This document shows, piece after piece, positions 23,701 through 32,892 of a stretch of DNA of 64,000 nt. The stretch lies in NCBI RefSeq assembly GCF_000002985.6, contig NC_003282.8, positions 2,976,001 through 3,040,000 on the forward strand, read 5' to 3'. Under the pieces are notes generated by a model. It had not been told where the DNA came from. It saw only the letters and a program-made list of their open reading frames with translations, and made no database searches. Source of the DNA: Caenorhabditis elegans. Taxonomy: Eukaryota > Nematoda > Chromadorea > Rhabditida > Rhabditidae. A program made the position numbers and the translations under genes. The first letter of the stretch is position 1. The number at the start of each line of letters is the position of its first letter.

Positions 23701-26700
23701 GGGGGTCGCGCCGGAGGTGCGGTCCACGGCTGGTAAACAATATTTGGAAACATATTAAAGAGACCTTGAAACTAAATTATTTTTTTGATAATGGGGTAAA
23801 GGCAGTGGTTTTTTAATTTTAAGAGATTTTTATCCTGAAAAATCGAATTTTTTACAAAGTCGTCGTAGCTTTTCACGAATTTTCACGAATTTTTTCAAGG
23901 ATTTGAACGAAAAACCTCGAAAAAATTCGTGAAAATTCGTGAAAAGCTACGACGACTTTGCAAAAAATTCGATTTTTTAGTGTCGTTCAAATTTTGCAAC
24001 TGCGAATTTTTTTGTCTTCATACTATTTTTTTTCTCTAAAAATATTGGAAAACTGGAAAAAAAAAGAAAATTTTCACGAATTTCATTCAAAAATAGCGAC
24101 AAATTCGACAAATCGCACAGAATTCTCAATTTTTGACTGTGATATCCTTGAAAAATCGAAGAAAAAAATCTTTGTACAATTTTCCTCAAATTTTTGAAAC
24201 TTCAATTTAAATTTTTGGCTTCATGCCAAAAAAAATGTTCTAAAAATAGTTCTTATTCTGAAATTATCCAAAAATTCTAGAAAATTGTCAGAAATTCGCC
24301 AATTCTGATATTTATTGAATTTTTGACAGTTTTTTAAGATAATTCACAAAAAAATCAGATTTTCTCCGCATTTTGGAAATTTATTCAAAGCTGTGTAAAA
24401 TCGAGTGAAAATTCCAAAAAATTCTTCTAAAAAATTGGAAGAAAACGGGAAATTCGCTTCAAATTATCTCAAATTTTACTAATTTTCGCCATAAAAAGTT
24501 GGAAAAAAATGAAGTTTTTTTGAGAATTTTTTGGACAGTTTCAACGTTTTTTTTTTGTTTTTTTTCTACAAATTAATCTCAAAATTCTGCAATTTTCGCG
24601 GCGGTGAAAAAATAAACCTTGATAGACAATTTTTTTGAGCGGTTGCTGAAGAAGCTCCTCTAATTGAGTCTTCGGACGTTTTGTACCAGCCGATGACGAT
24701 GCATCCGTGCCGTCTTTATCATCAACCACAGGGGCAGGAGCGGCGTCGAATTCCATCTGCAAGGTGTTTTCTTCTTCTCCACACTGCAACTTTTTCCTCA
24801 CGAGGGACGAGGAAAAGTGGTTTCTAGGCCATGGCCGAGGGGCCGACAAGTTTCAGCGGCCATTTATCTTGCTTTGTTTTCCGCCTGTTTTCTTTCGTTT
24901 TTCATCGATTTTTTTTCGTTTTTTCTTAATAAAACTGATAAATAAATATTTTTTGCAGATGCTAAAACAATTTCCAAGTAAAAAATCATGTATTTAGTGG
25001 CCAAGCAGCGGTGAAAGTGGTCAATGCAATATGATGGATTACGGGAATACAAAACCTAAACTTTTTCTGAAACATGATACATATGATGCTGAAATGCTGA
25101 GACTACCTGATTTTCATAACGAGACCGCTGAAAAAGTTTTGAGGTTTTCAAAATTCAACTTTTTTGGTGAAAAAGTAGAGATTTTTGCACAAAAAGTTGA
25201 ATTTTGAAAACCTCAAAACTTTTTCAGCGGTCTCGTTATGAAAATCAGGTAATTTCAGCATCTAAGCATCATATGTATCATGTTTCAGAAAAAGTTTAGG
25301 TTTTGTATTCCCGTAATCCATCATTTTACATTGCCCACTTTCACCGCTGCTTGCCCACTGAATACATAATTTTTTTTTACTTGGAAATTGTTTTAGCATC
25401 TGCAAAAAGTATTTATTTATCAGTTTTAATAAGAAAAAACGGAAAAAATCGATGAAAAACAAAAGAAAACAGGCGGAAAACAAAGCAAGATAAATGGCCG
25501 CTGAAACTTGTCGGCCCCTCGGCCATGGCCTAGAAACCACTTTTCCTCGTCCCTCGTGAGGAAAAAGTTGCAGTGTCTCTCTCTCTCTCTCACCTCGTCT
25601 ATAACGGCAATCTCGTCATCATCTTCATTTTTCTCATCCAGCTCCGCAACTTCTTCGGTCTCTCCGTTTTCCATCAGCTTCGTCTTCTTCTTCTCCGTCT
25701 CTTTGCCATCATCCAAAATGTCTGCGTCTCCGGCGTTCGGTACTATCTCGTCTTGATGGCTCTGTCGTTCGTCGTTCTACAAGATTCTCATGAAATAAAA
25801 TTATGATTTTAGCAACACAAAAAATAGAGAAAAAATAGAGAAAAAATCGGGATATTTTACTTTGGAAACGAAAAGTCTGGAATTTTCAGCAGATTTTCAG
25901 GGTTTTTTTAAAACTAGATACAAACATGATTTTGTGAATATTCAAACGCGATAATAATCATTTTTATACCGTGGGTTATTCAGGTGCTGTCAAAAAATAC
26001 AAAACTGTATATTATCACAGATTGTAAAAAATACATATTTTCTGTATTTTTCGACTTTTTTTTCGCTATAAAAACTGCTGAACATTCGAGAACTTGCGTC
26101 TCCGAGGTAAAATATCGCCAAAACAGCTTTTTCGGATTTTGTTGGCAACAAATTTGACCAATTTTTCTCGTTTTTCAGTGCTATTGGAGCAACTTATAGC
26201 AAAAATTATCCGCGGATTTCAAGATATTACCTTGATCTAAAAATTGTTACAAATGGGCACACAAACATTAAGCTATAACACAGAAAAAGCTATAAAAATT
26301 GGTCAATATTAAGAAAATTTAATTTGGGATATTACGCCGCGGAGACGGAAATTCACGAATTTTGTACCATTTTTGAAGTATCAGAAGTGTAAAAAATATC
26401 TTTTGTACCATTTTATAATATAATAATATATAATACTTCAAAAAAAGTGAAAACAAATTCTAATTTTTTTTGTTTTAAATTGCTCTAATTTTTCCGTTTT
26501 TTTGGGCTATTTGGCGCAATTTATAGCAAAATTTCTTCTCGGATTTCGAGATATTACCTTGATGAAGCAGTGCTCAGCATCATGCCCATCATCAGCATTT
26601 TCTTCGAATTCAGTTTGAAAATTGAAACAACCATTCGATCCGTAGGTAGATGTAGAAAAAGCAGCACTCGTCGAAGATGTTACTGCAGAAAAAAATAATT

Positions 26701-29700
26701 CGTTGTGTGTGAGAAAAGTCAGCGAAAGAAGAAGGCTGGTTACAAGGAAAAAAAGACAAAAACGAAAGCTTTTTTGCGTCGTTTTTTTTTTACTCCCAAC
26801 CTACTTTTTTGAGATTTTTTGCTTTCGCTTTTTTCACTTTTTTCTCCTGATTTCAATAAGTTTTTCGGCTAAATTTTTGGCGAAAAAATTGTGAAAACGT
26901 CGAAATCCGAGATGAAAATGAGATTGAGTGGAAGAGTGGGGGAGAAAAATGGAAAATGAAAAAGAAAGAAAACTGGATTTTATACGGCCATAAAACTGAC
27001 TAATGGCACAGACTTTGGTGCTTGCTTTTCTTTTTTTCGCTTGTTTTTTTTTATTTGGTCGAAATTGGTTTTTCGGTGACAAAAAGATATTTTTAGAATA
27101 AAAAAACGTACTACAAACAATTCTACAAAAAAGTTGTAGTTTTTAGACAAAATGCAAGCCAGTTTTCAGCCAGTTTTGATTTAAAAAAATGACGTTTTTT
27201 TTCAAATAAATCAAATATTTTCCTAGTTTTATTATATTACGGGAACACAAAATTCTGAGATTGCGTTCCGCACAACATATTCGACGCGCAAAATATCTCA
27301 TCATAGCGAAAACCACAGTAATCATGTTTAAATGACTATGTAGCGCTGTTGTGTCGGTTTACGGGCCAATTTCAATTTTAAATTATTCTAAAATCGAGCC
27401 CGTAAATCGACACAACAGCGCTACAGTAGTCATTTAAACAGGATTACTGTAGTTTTCGCTCCGAGATATTTTGCGCGTCAAATTGTTGTGTAGTACGCAT
27501 TTTCAGAATTTTGTGTTTCCGTATTATAAAACTAGGAAAATAGTTGATTTATTTAAAAATAACGTCATTTTTTAAATCAAAACTGGCTTAAAGTTGCATT
27601 TTGTCTAAAAACTGAAACTTTTTTGTAGAATTTTTTAGATTTTGACTGGAAACGCTGGAATTTGAAAAAAAACCGCAAAATTACGTGATTTTGACGCTAA
27701 AAATACGATATCTGGTCTCAGGCGTGCGCCTTTAAAGAGTACTGTAATTTCGAACTTTCGTTGTTGCGGTATTTTCATCGATTTTTTAAAAAATTCCGCA
27801 GTAACGAAAGTTTGAAGTTACGGTACTCTTTAAAGGCGCACATTCGTTTGTGTTTAACAAAAATTGTCGTGTCGAGACCAGGTACCGTATTTTTGACGCC
27901 GAAATCACAAAATTTCGCATCCTTTTCGATGCAATAATTCAACATGTCCAGTCAGAAACTAATGAAAAAATCGAAAATTTGTGATTTTCACAGAAAATGC
28001 TCTTTTTTTTCGATTTTTCCTTCAAAACGAAGCTAATATCAAAATTTTGATGGCCTATTGATCCAAAAGACACGACTCCAGACACACCATTAAAAAACGT
28101 GTTTTTTCAATAAAAACTTCAGTTTTGAGAGCCCGGAGCAGCACAGTGAAAAAGTGGAGGGGTGAGCAGGCCGTCGATCGAAGAAAAGAGTGGAGCACAC
28201 ACACACACACACAAAAAAAAGAAGAAAAAATGAGCAAAACTGGCGAGCCAAAACGCTTCTTGTTTGCTTCAAGTCTCATTTTATTGAGCACTCAAGAGCT
28301 CACATTTCGTGTACAATTTTTTTTTCTCTTTTCTGACTGAATTTTTCATTCGATACATATTTTTTTCTATTTCTTTTTTTTTCCTCCATTTCTTTTTCAT
28401 CGAATTCCAACTCCACCCAGCTTCTCTCTCTCTACTTGCTCCTAATACCCTGCTGCACTCTTAATGAGCCAGAGTTCTGCTTTGAGCTGCTCTGCCTCTC
28501 TCTCGTCGTCTCCATGCCAACTCTTTGGGGGCTTCTACGACCAGGATGTGCTCGTTAACAAAAGCAACAAGGCTTTCGGCGGCGATTTGCATATACATAA
28601 CGCAGTCTATTGACAGATTTGTATGCTAAACATTCACCAGAACGTTCAGGGATTGGCGGGAGAGCTGGCGATTTTTCGCTTTTACCGGGAAAAAGTGATC
28701 GAAAAAAAACGGAAAAAAATCATGAAATTCGAAAATTTACACTCTTTTTCAGCAATTGCCGTTCGGCAAATTTTAAATGTTTTTCGACAAATTGCCGGTT
28801 TGCCGATTTGCCGAAATTTTTATTTCTGGCAAATTGCCGATTTGCCGGAAATTTTAATTCTGGCAATGTGCCGAAAATTTCAATTCCGGCAGTATGCCGA
28901 TTTGCCGAAAATTTCAATTCCGGCACTATGTCGATTTGCCGAAAATTTCAATTCCGGCAATTTACCGATTTGCCGGAAATTTCAACTCCGGCAATTTGCC
29001 GATTTGCCAGAAATTTCAATTCCGGCAATTTACCGATTTGCCGGAAATTTCAACTCCGGCATTTTGCCGATTTGCCGAAAATTTCAATTCCGGCAATTTG
29101 CCGATTTGCCAGAAATTTCAATTCCGGCAATTTACCGATTTGCCGGAAATTTCAACTCCGGCAATTCGCCGATTTGCCAGAAATTTCAATTCCGGCAATT
29201 TACCGATTTGCCGAAAATTTCAATTCCGGCATTTTGCCGATTTGCCGGAAATTTTCAATTCCGGCAATTTGCCGATTTGCCGGAAATTTTCAATTCCGAC
29301 AATTTGCCGACTTGCCGGAAATTTCAACCCCGGCAATTTACCGATTTACCGGAAATTTTCAATTCCGGCAATTTACCGATTTACCGGAAATTTCAATTCC
29401 GGCAATATGTCGATTTGCCGAAAATTTCAATTCCGGCAATTTGCCGACTTGCCGGAAATTTCAACTCCGGCAATTTACCGATTTACCGGAAATTTTAACT
29501 CCGGCAATTTACCGATTTGCCGGAAAATACAAGTATGCTCAAAAAGTTTTATTAATTTTCCAAAAAAACCAATTTCAAGCACTACTTTTTTCGCTTTCCT
29601 GGTTTTTTGGCGAAAATTTTTTTTTGTTTTCGAATTTTTTGAAAATTTAACTGTAAAATTTAAAATTCATAAAACTCATTCTATTAAATATCCTAAGATT

Positions 29701-32700
29701 ATCATAAAAAGTGAGAAAGCTCTAGGGAAATTCTTTTCAAAACCGGAAAAAAATAGCAAAAATGTCGTTTTCGGGAATTTCTGCTCACCCCCCGAGCCCG
29801 AAAATATCAAAAATGGAGCAATCTCTACAAAAACTACAACTTTCAGACAATTTTTGAGCACTTTTCCATATTTTCAACTTATAATTGAAGATTTTTCAGA
29901 TTTTTTTTTCAGTTTTTTACCTTTCTCATCAAGCTGAATTGGTCTATCGTAGCTTCCACCCTCCGGCTTATTCCTGAAAAAATTGTTTTTTTTTTAAATA
30001 TATTTTTTAAATAATAAATTAAATTACATTAGCACATGTCCATGTTTTCCACGACGTTCTTCATCTCCAGTGCTCGTGACATTCTGGAAACTTTTTAAAA
30101 ATTTATGTAAACCGGCAGATTTTCTATCAGATATTGCTCACGTTGTTCAAATCGAGTTGCTGAAAATTTGGGTGCTGGGGGTAGCCGAAATTGAATTCCG
30201 GCACATATTTAAACGGTTTTCGTGGTGTCGCCTGGAATATAATTGATTTTTTAAAAATCACAGATTTCTGGCTTCCCTCATAAATTGAAATGGAAGAGTT
30301 TTTGCCGAACTAGGCCATTTTGGCTCGGCCATATCTGGGGTAGATTTACGGCGCGTTGCGTGTCGCGTCGCGGCTCGGTTTTAGTTGTAAAACTAATAGG
30401 TATTTGTCCGCGTGGAGTACACGACACTTTCCCACACGTTGTCCGGCGCGGGCGATTGTCAATGGAGCGCGAAAAATTCAATGAGGAAGGCGATGATTCC
30501 GTGAATTTTTAAAATTTTATAAATTTTTTTATAAAAATTTTCAATTTTTCACTGGCTTCTGGCCTTCCTCGTTGAATTTTTCGCGCTCCATTGACAATTG
30601 CCTGCCGGACAACGCGTGGGAAAGTGTCGTGTACTCCACACGGACAAATACCTATTAGTTTTACAACTAAAACCGAGCCGCGATGCGACACGCAACGCGC
30701 CGTAAATCTACCCCAGATATGGCCGAGCCAAAATGGTCTAGTTCGGCAAAAACTCTTCCATTTCAAGTTATGAGGGAAGACAGAAATCCGGGAAAATTTT
30801 ATAAAATTCAGTTTCTCGAATTCAAAAATCCACACGGCTGGCACATGTCGATGTACGGAGTTCGTGTACTCCTCAAGGAGATTTTTGATTTTTTTTTTTG
30901 CAAAGGATTTTGTCTATTTTTGGGTAATATTCTAGATTCTAAGCGTTTTAGCTGAATTTTTTTTTGTATTTAAAATTTAAATCGTCATTTTTCCACTTAT
31001 TTATAAGATTTTATCTCGAAAATTTCCAGTTTTCACTTAAAATACTAGAAATAAGAGATAAATTGACTACTATTTGAATGTAAAATTCGACAGGAATTAG
31101 CGAAAATTGTCTAAGATTAAGCTCAGAGGTGTAAAATCGTTTGCAAAAAATATCAAAATCCTCCTCGGGGAGTACACGAGCTGCGTAAACCGACACAGAG
31201 GATTTTAAGTTGTGTAAAACGTTTTTTTTTTTGAGACATTTTAACACTAAAAATTGTCGAAATTCCGTCAAAAAAATCAATAATTTCATAAATTTTGACG
31301 GTTAAATTCGAAAAATTGAGAGCCCTTTTTGCCATTTATTTACCACGAGCGGGCGCTGGAGAGCTTTCTGAATCTCACTGGTGTGTGCCTTCTTCTGACG
31401 AATCATCGAGACGAACGGCTGTAATTTATCGATTTTTATCTCAATTTTTTTTTTCGAAAACTCACCTGATGATAGGTGGACGAGACAAGATATCCTTGAG
31501 CATAATCTGACAAAAAAAAATTTGAAAAAAGAAAAAAATTGTGAAAAAGCTGGCGAAAAGAATGGAAAAAATGAAATGAAAAGTAAAGGAGAATAATACG
31601 TTTTTTTTTGTTCTGAATGCCAAAATTTTTTTTTGATTAATTGTCACTTTGAATAATAGGGGAAAGAAAAGAGAGATTGGAGCCAATTGTGTGCATTTTT
31701 TTTTGGCTCCGCGGAGCTCCAAATTCTTAGAGAATGTGAAAAAAAAACCGTGAAAAACCTTGATTTACATGTAAAATGCTTGATTTTGGACCATTTTCGC
31801 AAATTTTTCCCATATTTAACAGTTAAATAGTCAATTTATTTATTTTTAAACATATTTTATTTGAGAATCGATGAATTTACTGCTTAAAAATTATAAAATT
31901 TTGAAGTTTTGATAGGTAAAAACTCAAAAATTGGTAATTTTTGACTTTAAAATCCTTTAAAATTTCACTGAAAATGAGATTTTTTTTGTGTTTTTAAGCT
32001 CGCGGTGTGGTTTTTTTTAGCTTTTTTTGTGAAATTTGATGTAAAAAGTGATATTTGCAGATGAAAACTATAATTTTCAACTAATTCCGATACTTTTTTT
32101 CGTATATTTTACAAGAAAAAGTCACAGAAAATTGCAAAAACGAGTCTTTTTAGGGAATTTTGCGTCAAAAAAAGTATTTTTTCTGTAAGTTTCGTTTAGA
32201 AATAATCGATTTTTTTCAATTATTTGAGAAAAATCGTACTCTAGCTGGCGGAAAATTTAAATTTCCGCGATTTTTCGGGGTACATTTGCGAAAAAATCAC
32301 AAAATCCACAAATTGATCCTTCTGGCGTCACGTTAAACCCTGGGAAATAGCAAAAATAGTGAAAAATCAACAATTTTAGCCAAAAATTTTAGCTTTTTCA
32401 CAATAATTTTTCCATTTTCAGACAATACGGAGCTCATTTTTCTGTTTTTTCGCGATTTTTCAAGCATTTTCTGGTGCTCACTCTGAAAATGATTGTATTG
32501 TTGCAAAGTAGATGGATTTTTCGATTCATCAAAGTACGGGGGACTGATAAAAACTTTCGGTTCGCCTCTGAGTGGCTCTGACGAGCTGGAAGACGGTTCC
32601 TCTGGCCGTTCGATGGGCTCTAACTGGAAAAAATCGACTTTTAGGGGGATTTTCCACGGAAAAACTACATTATTCAAATCTTCAATCGCTTTTTCAGGCT

Positions 32701-32892
32701 CCAAATCTCCATTTCCACGCTCTACACCAATCGCTGGATGAATTTCCTCGGCAATGGTGGCGTTTATCGGGCTGAAAATCGAACTATAAATTAAAAAATT
32801 AGATTTTTTGGGAGAAAATCCGTTTGAACTCACTCTTCGTGCAGAGTCCAGTTATCACGCAAGATATCCGATAAGCTGATATCCGGATCCAT
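11598..32892 (-). CDS. 994-residue P/Q-rich probable nuclear protein with AT-hook-like motif
   Basis: Nineteen exons join in phase: 32834-32892 (ATG 32890-32892), 32669-32771, 32482-32623, 31466-31506, 31344-31418, 30142-30231, 30028-30083, 29921-29973, 26558-26682, 25594-25776, 24618-24756, 19404-19573, 19250-19347, 16240-16487, 15814-16186, 13131-13296, 12540-13067, 12355-12471, 11598-11816 (TAG). Total 2985 nt. The N-terminal third is acidic. Residues about 355-545 are rich in Pro, Gln, His and Asn. Residues about 620-707 form the most globular part (PHLCEQSRMLISRVCHFHRE, then QIMGISLATVRKCIDMA), which looks like helix-turn-helix. Near residue 850 is an AT-hook-like KRGRPCK, and the C-terminus is Lys/Arg-rich. 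The composition suggests a chromatin or transcription protein; this is inference. I do not recognise the family. The weakest boundary is the 45-nt intron 32,624-32,668, which is also open in frame. Confidence 0.8.
13318..13740. mobile_element. Palindromic element with TACCGTATTTCTTCTATTA ends
   Basis: Left TACCGTATTTCTTCTATTAA and right TAATAGAAAATATATACGGT, with inner AGGGAGTGCAAGTCTAATAG repeats. Related to the elements at 39,737 and 40,060. It lies in the intron between the 13131-13296 and 15814-16186 exons. Confidence 0.75.
13783..14425. mobile_element. Two tandem AAAATGGTCGATTGCACCAT palindromes
   Basis: ACAAAATGGTCGGTTGCACC at 13,790 pairs with AAAACATGGTACTAGAT near 14,053. ACAAAATGGTCGATTGCATC near 14,131 pairs with CATGGTGCAATCGACCATTT near 14,393. 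Internal AATTAGTGTCAAAATAT sequences are shared, so these are two copies of one inverted-repeat element side by side. Confidence 0.7.
14440..14857. promoter_or_regulatory. GC-rich intronic island with (ACCG)n
   Basis: About 400 bp of GC-rich, mostly unique sequence in an AT-rich intron, with (GACC)n at 14,748-14,774 and a GA tract near 14,590. It resembles the islands at 17.1, 19.1 and 22.6 kb. Possible internal promoter or enhancer; this is inference only. Confidence 0.35.
14858..15772. mobile_element. 900-bp palindromic element with a nested palindrome
   Basis: Left end ATGGCTGTCACAAGACTACA, right end CTTGTCTTGTGACAGCCATT. Arms of about 400 bp match through TCATCAGTACTCTGATGCGG and ATATCGAATTCAAAATAAG to a centre near 15,220. 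The right arm is interrupted at about 15,383-15,545 by a second palindrome (GTTATTCAAGTAATGTAG ... CTACTTGAATAAC) with AATGTATTTAAATACATTTG inside. Confidence 0.85.
16565..17095. other. Intron, AT-rich
   Basis: Contains GTACCCGGCCTCGACAAGAG and AAAGAGTACTGTAACTTC (16,580-16,630), a solo arm of the GTACTCTTTAAAGGCGCAC element family. Otherwise nothing recognisable. Confidence 0.4.
17096..17760. promoter_or_regulatory. GC-rich intronic island with CAG, TG and CA microsatellites
   Basis: Unique, GC-rich DNA with (GCA)n near 17,245-17,265, a C-run near 17,370, (TG)n at 17,490-17,518 and (CA)n near 17,655-17,681. Possible alternative promoter region. The open frames spell low-complexity peptides and are not counted as genes. 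Confidence 0.35.
17816..17987. mobile_element. MITE, CACGTGG family, copy 5
   Basis: Starts CACGTCGTCTCAGAATGTCC, ends CTGGCACCACGTG. Opposite orientation to copy 1, judged by the inner asymmetry (GCGGGAGAAGAGACGC on the left). Confidence 0.85.
18248..18607. mobile_element. MITE inserted inside a MITE of the same family
   Basis: The outer element begins CACGTGGAGTCAGAAAGT at 18,248, is interrupted, and resumes as AAAGTCCCATTTCGCTTTG at about 18,444, ending CCTGACATCACGTGG. The inner element (18,266-18,443) begins CACGTGGTACCATGCTGTCC and ends CATTCTGACGTCACGTGA. AAAGT flanks both sides of the insert. Copy 2 at 2698 gives the uninterrupted reference (GAGTCAGAAAGTCCCATTTC). Confidence 0.85.
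18731..18911. mobile_element. MITE, CACGTGG family, copy 8
   Basis: Starts CACGTGGTGTCACGCTGTCC and ends TCTGGCACACATG, with TGTGACGTCAGC centrally. Confidence 0.8.
18955..19200. repeat. Microsatellite-rich GC island beside an exon
   Basis: (TA)n at about 18,959-18,980, a CGCGCGCACACGC stretch near 19,070, (ACG)n near 19,121 and (CT)n at 19,152-19,178. It lies just upstream, in the sense of transcription, of the 19250-19347 exon's downstream intron. Confidence 0.6.
19680..20365. repeat. Tandem duplication, first copy (686 bp)
   Basis: The block from ATGATCCGGAGCTTTTAGG to ATGTAGCCAGGCAAG is repeated at 20,368-21,053 with an offset of exactly 688 bp. No difference was seen between copies, including the (TG)n tract length, and peptide frames on minus are identical. 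The unit includes MITE copy 9 (19,718-19,904). Confidence 0.95.
20368..21053. repeat. Tandem duplication, second copy (686 bp)
   Basis: Same sequence as 19,680-20,365, separated from it by the dinucleotide AG. It carries the second copy of the embedded MITE (20,406-20,592). The right end abuts another MITE of the same family, beginning CAAGTGGTGTCAG at 21,050. Confidence 0.95.
21050..21235. mobile_element. MITE, CACGTGG family, copy 11
   Basis: Starts CAAGTGGTGTCAGGCTGTCC and ends CTGAGACCACGTGG. Its left end overlaps the right boundary of the tandem duplication. Confidence 0.85.
21236..21745. other. Unique intronic sequence
   Basis: Mostly non-repetitive, moderately GC-rich, with G-runs at about 21,549-21,563 and 21,616-21,624. 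No exon compatible with the gene's phase was found. Confidence 0.35.
21747..21903. mobile_element. MITE, CACGTGG family, copy 12
   Basis: Starts CACGTGATGTTAGGCTGACC and ends CTCTGACACCACGT. Slightly shortened centre. Confidence 0.8.
21907..22062. mobile_element. Short palindrome, AGTTATCAAACTAGGATG ends
   Basis: AGTTATCAAACTAGGATG on the left and CATCCTAGTTTGATAACT on the right, a perfect 18-bp inverted repeat bounding about 155 bp with internal symmetry (AACTTCGG, CTCCAT). It starts 4 bp from MITE copy 12. Confidence 0.8.
22137..22324. mobile_element. MITE, CACGTGG family, copy 13
   Basis: Starts CACGTGGTGTCAGAGTGTCT, ends CTTTGACACCACGTGG. Both ends intact. Confidence 0.85.
22449..22582 (-). 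other. Candidate alternative first exon of the 994-residue gene
   Basis: On minus, CAGTTCAG precedes 22,582. A short leader is followed by ATG-ATG (22,538) and 28 further in-frame codons (MMDRSPAIQTQQRGYIGFKT...), ending at a GTATAG donor below 22,449 in phase 0. That phase fits the 19250-19347 exon but not 19404-19573. It sits beside a GC-rich island. One chance in three for phase agreement, so this is only a candidate. Confidence 0.3.
22590..23480. promoter_or_regulatory. GC-rich intronic island with CGG, ACG, GAA and GAG microsatellites
   Basis: About 900 bp strikingly GC-rich for this genome: (CGG)n near 22,698, (ACG)n near 22,736 and 22,917, (AAG)n near 23,020, (AGT)n near 23,040 and (GAG)n near 23,148. 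Overlapping open frames on both strands (up to about 290 codons) are simple-sequence peptides and not supported as genes. Possible internal promoter, next to the candidate exon at 22,449. Confidence 0.4.
23843..23973. repeat. Palindrome, AAAGTCGTCGTAGCTTTTCA arms
   Basis: AAGTCGTCGTAGCTTTTCAC on the left mirrors GTGAAAAGCTACGACGACTT on the right across about 60 bp; AAATTCGTGAAAATTCG units lie between. Confidence 0.8.
24783..25573. mobile_element. 790-bp palindrome filling a host intron
   Basis: Ends ACTGCAACTTTTTCCTC and GAGGAAAAAGTTGCAGT. Arms of about 370 bp pair through CTAGGCCATGGCCGAGGGGC and GGCGGAAAACAAAGCAAG to a centre near 25,180 (TTTTGAGGTTTTCAAAATTC and its complement). It occupies almost all of the 837-bp intron 24,757-25,593, leaving about 46 bp of host intron. 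Confidence 0.9.
25810..26555. other. Intron, AT-rich
   Basis: No exon or known repeat recognised. GGATTTCAAGATATTACCTTGAT near 26,215 resembles the true exon border at 26,545-26,565 (GGATTTCGAGATATTACCTT), suggesting a local duplication that carries a decoy splice donor. Confidence 0.4.
27131..27632. mobile_element. 500-bp palindrome containing TCTCGTAGCGAAAAC family core
   Basis: Outer arms AAAGTTGTAGTTTTTAGACA and TGTCTAAAAACTGAAACTTT; inner ATTTTGCGCGTCAAAT, AAATCGAGCCCGTAAATCG and TAGTTTTCGCTCCGAGATAT match the elements at 8195 and 8815. The core here has longer flanking arms. Confidence 0.85.
27705..27895. mobile_element. Palindrome, GTACTCTTTAAAGGCGCAC family
   Basis: ATCTGGTCTCAGGCGTGCGC and AAAGAGTACTGTAATTTCGA on the left mirror GAAGTTACGGTACTCTTTAA and GTGTCGAGACCAGGTACCGT on the right. 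Confidence 0.8.
27900..28740. other. Intron sequence, low repeat content in part
   Basis: Positions 28,360-28,610 are unique and pyrimidine-rich on plus, with moderate GC. No exon in the gene's phase was found. (CA)n occurs near 28,198-28,212. Confidence 0.35.
28745..29530. repeat. 34-bp tandem array (GCCGATTTGCCGGAAATTTC...)
   Basis: About 22 tandem copies of a 34-bp unit (CGGCAATTTGCCGATTTGCC plus GGAAATTTCAATTC) with scattered substitutions. Because 34 = 1 mod 3 and the unit has no stop on plus in any frame, all three plus frames stay open for hundreds of codons and spell one 34-residue peptide cycle. It lies in an intron of the minus-strand gene. Confidence 0.95.
30262..30805. mobile_element. 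Foldback pair, GCGCTCCATTGACAATCGCC family
   Basis: A minus-oriented arm (30,265-30,500) and plus-oriented arm (30,565-30,800) of about 235 bp share TCTGGGGTAGATTTACGGCG, GTGTACTCCACACGGACAAA and TTTTTCGCGCTCCATTGACA. The pair makes a 540-bp palindrome. Other copies: 36,235 (single), 50,464-51,170 (pair) and 54,375 (single). Confidence 0.9.
30838..31205. repeat. Palindrome, GTGTACTCCTCAAGGAG arms
   Basis: GAGTTCGTGTACTCCTCAAG near 30,858 pairs with TCCTCGGGGAGTACACGAGC near 31,162. The interior is AT-rich. It immediately follows the foldback pair in the same intron. Confidence 0.6.
31510..32470. other. Intron, very AT-rich
   Basis: No recognisable exon, repeat family or RNA gene. Confidence 0.4.

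Noticed and set aside
22535..23740. Overlapping frames up to 287 codons on minus and about 120 on plus
   Set aside because: Simple-sequence GC-rich island; peptides are runs of Ser, Arg, Pro, Thr or His from trinucleotide repeats.
28745..29530. Regular array reminiscent of CRISPR
   Set aside because: No unique spacers between repeats, nuclear worm DNA and no cas genes. It is a minisatellite.
28610..29937. Long plus-strand frames of 291-347 codons
   Set aside because: They are translations of the 34-bp minisatellite in three frames at once, within an intron of the minus-strand gene, with no splice or composition support.
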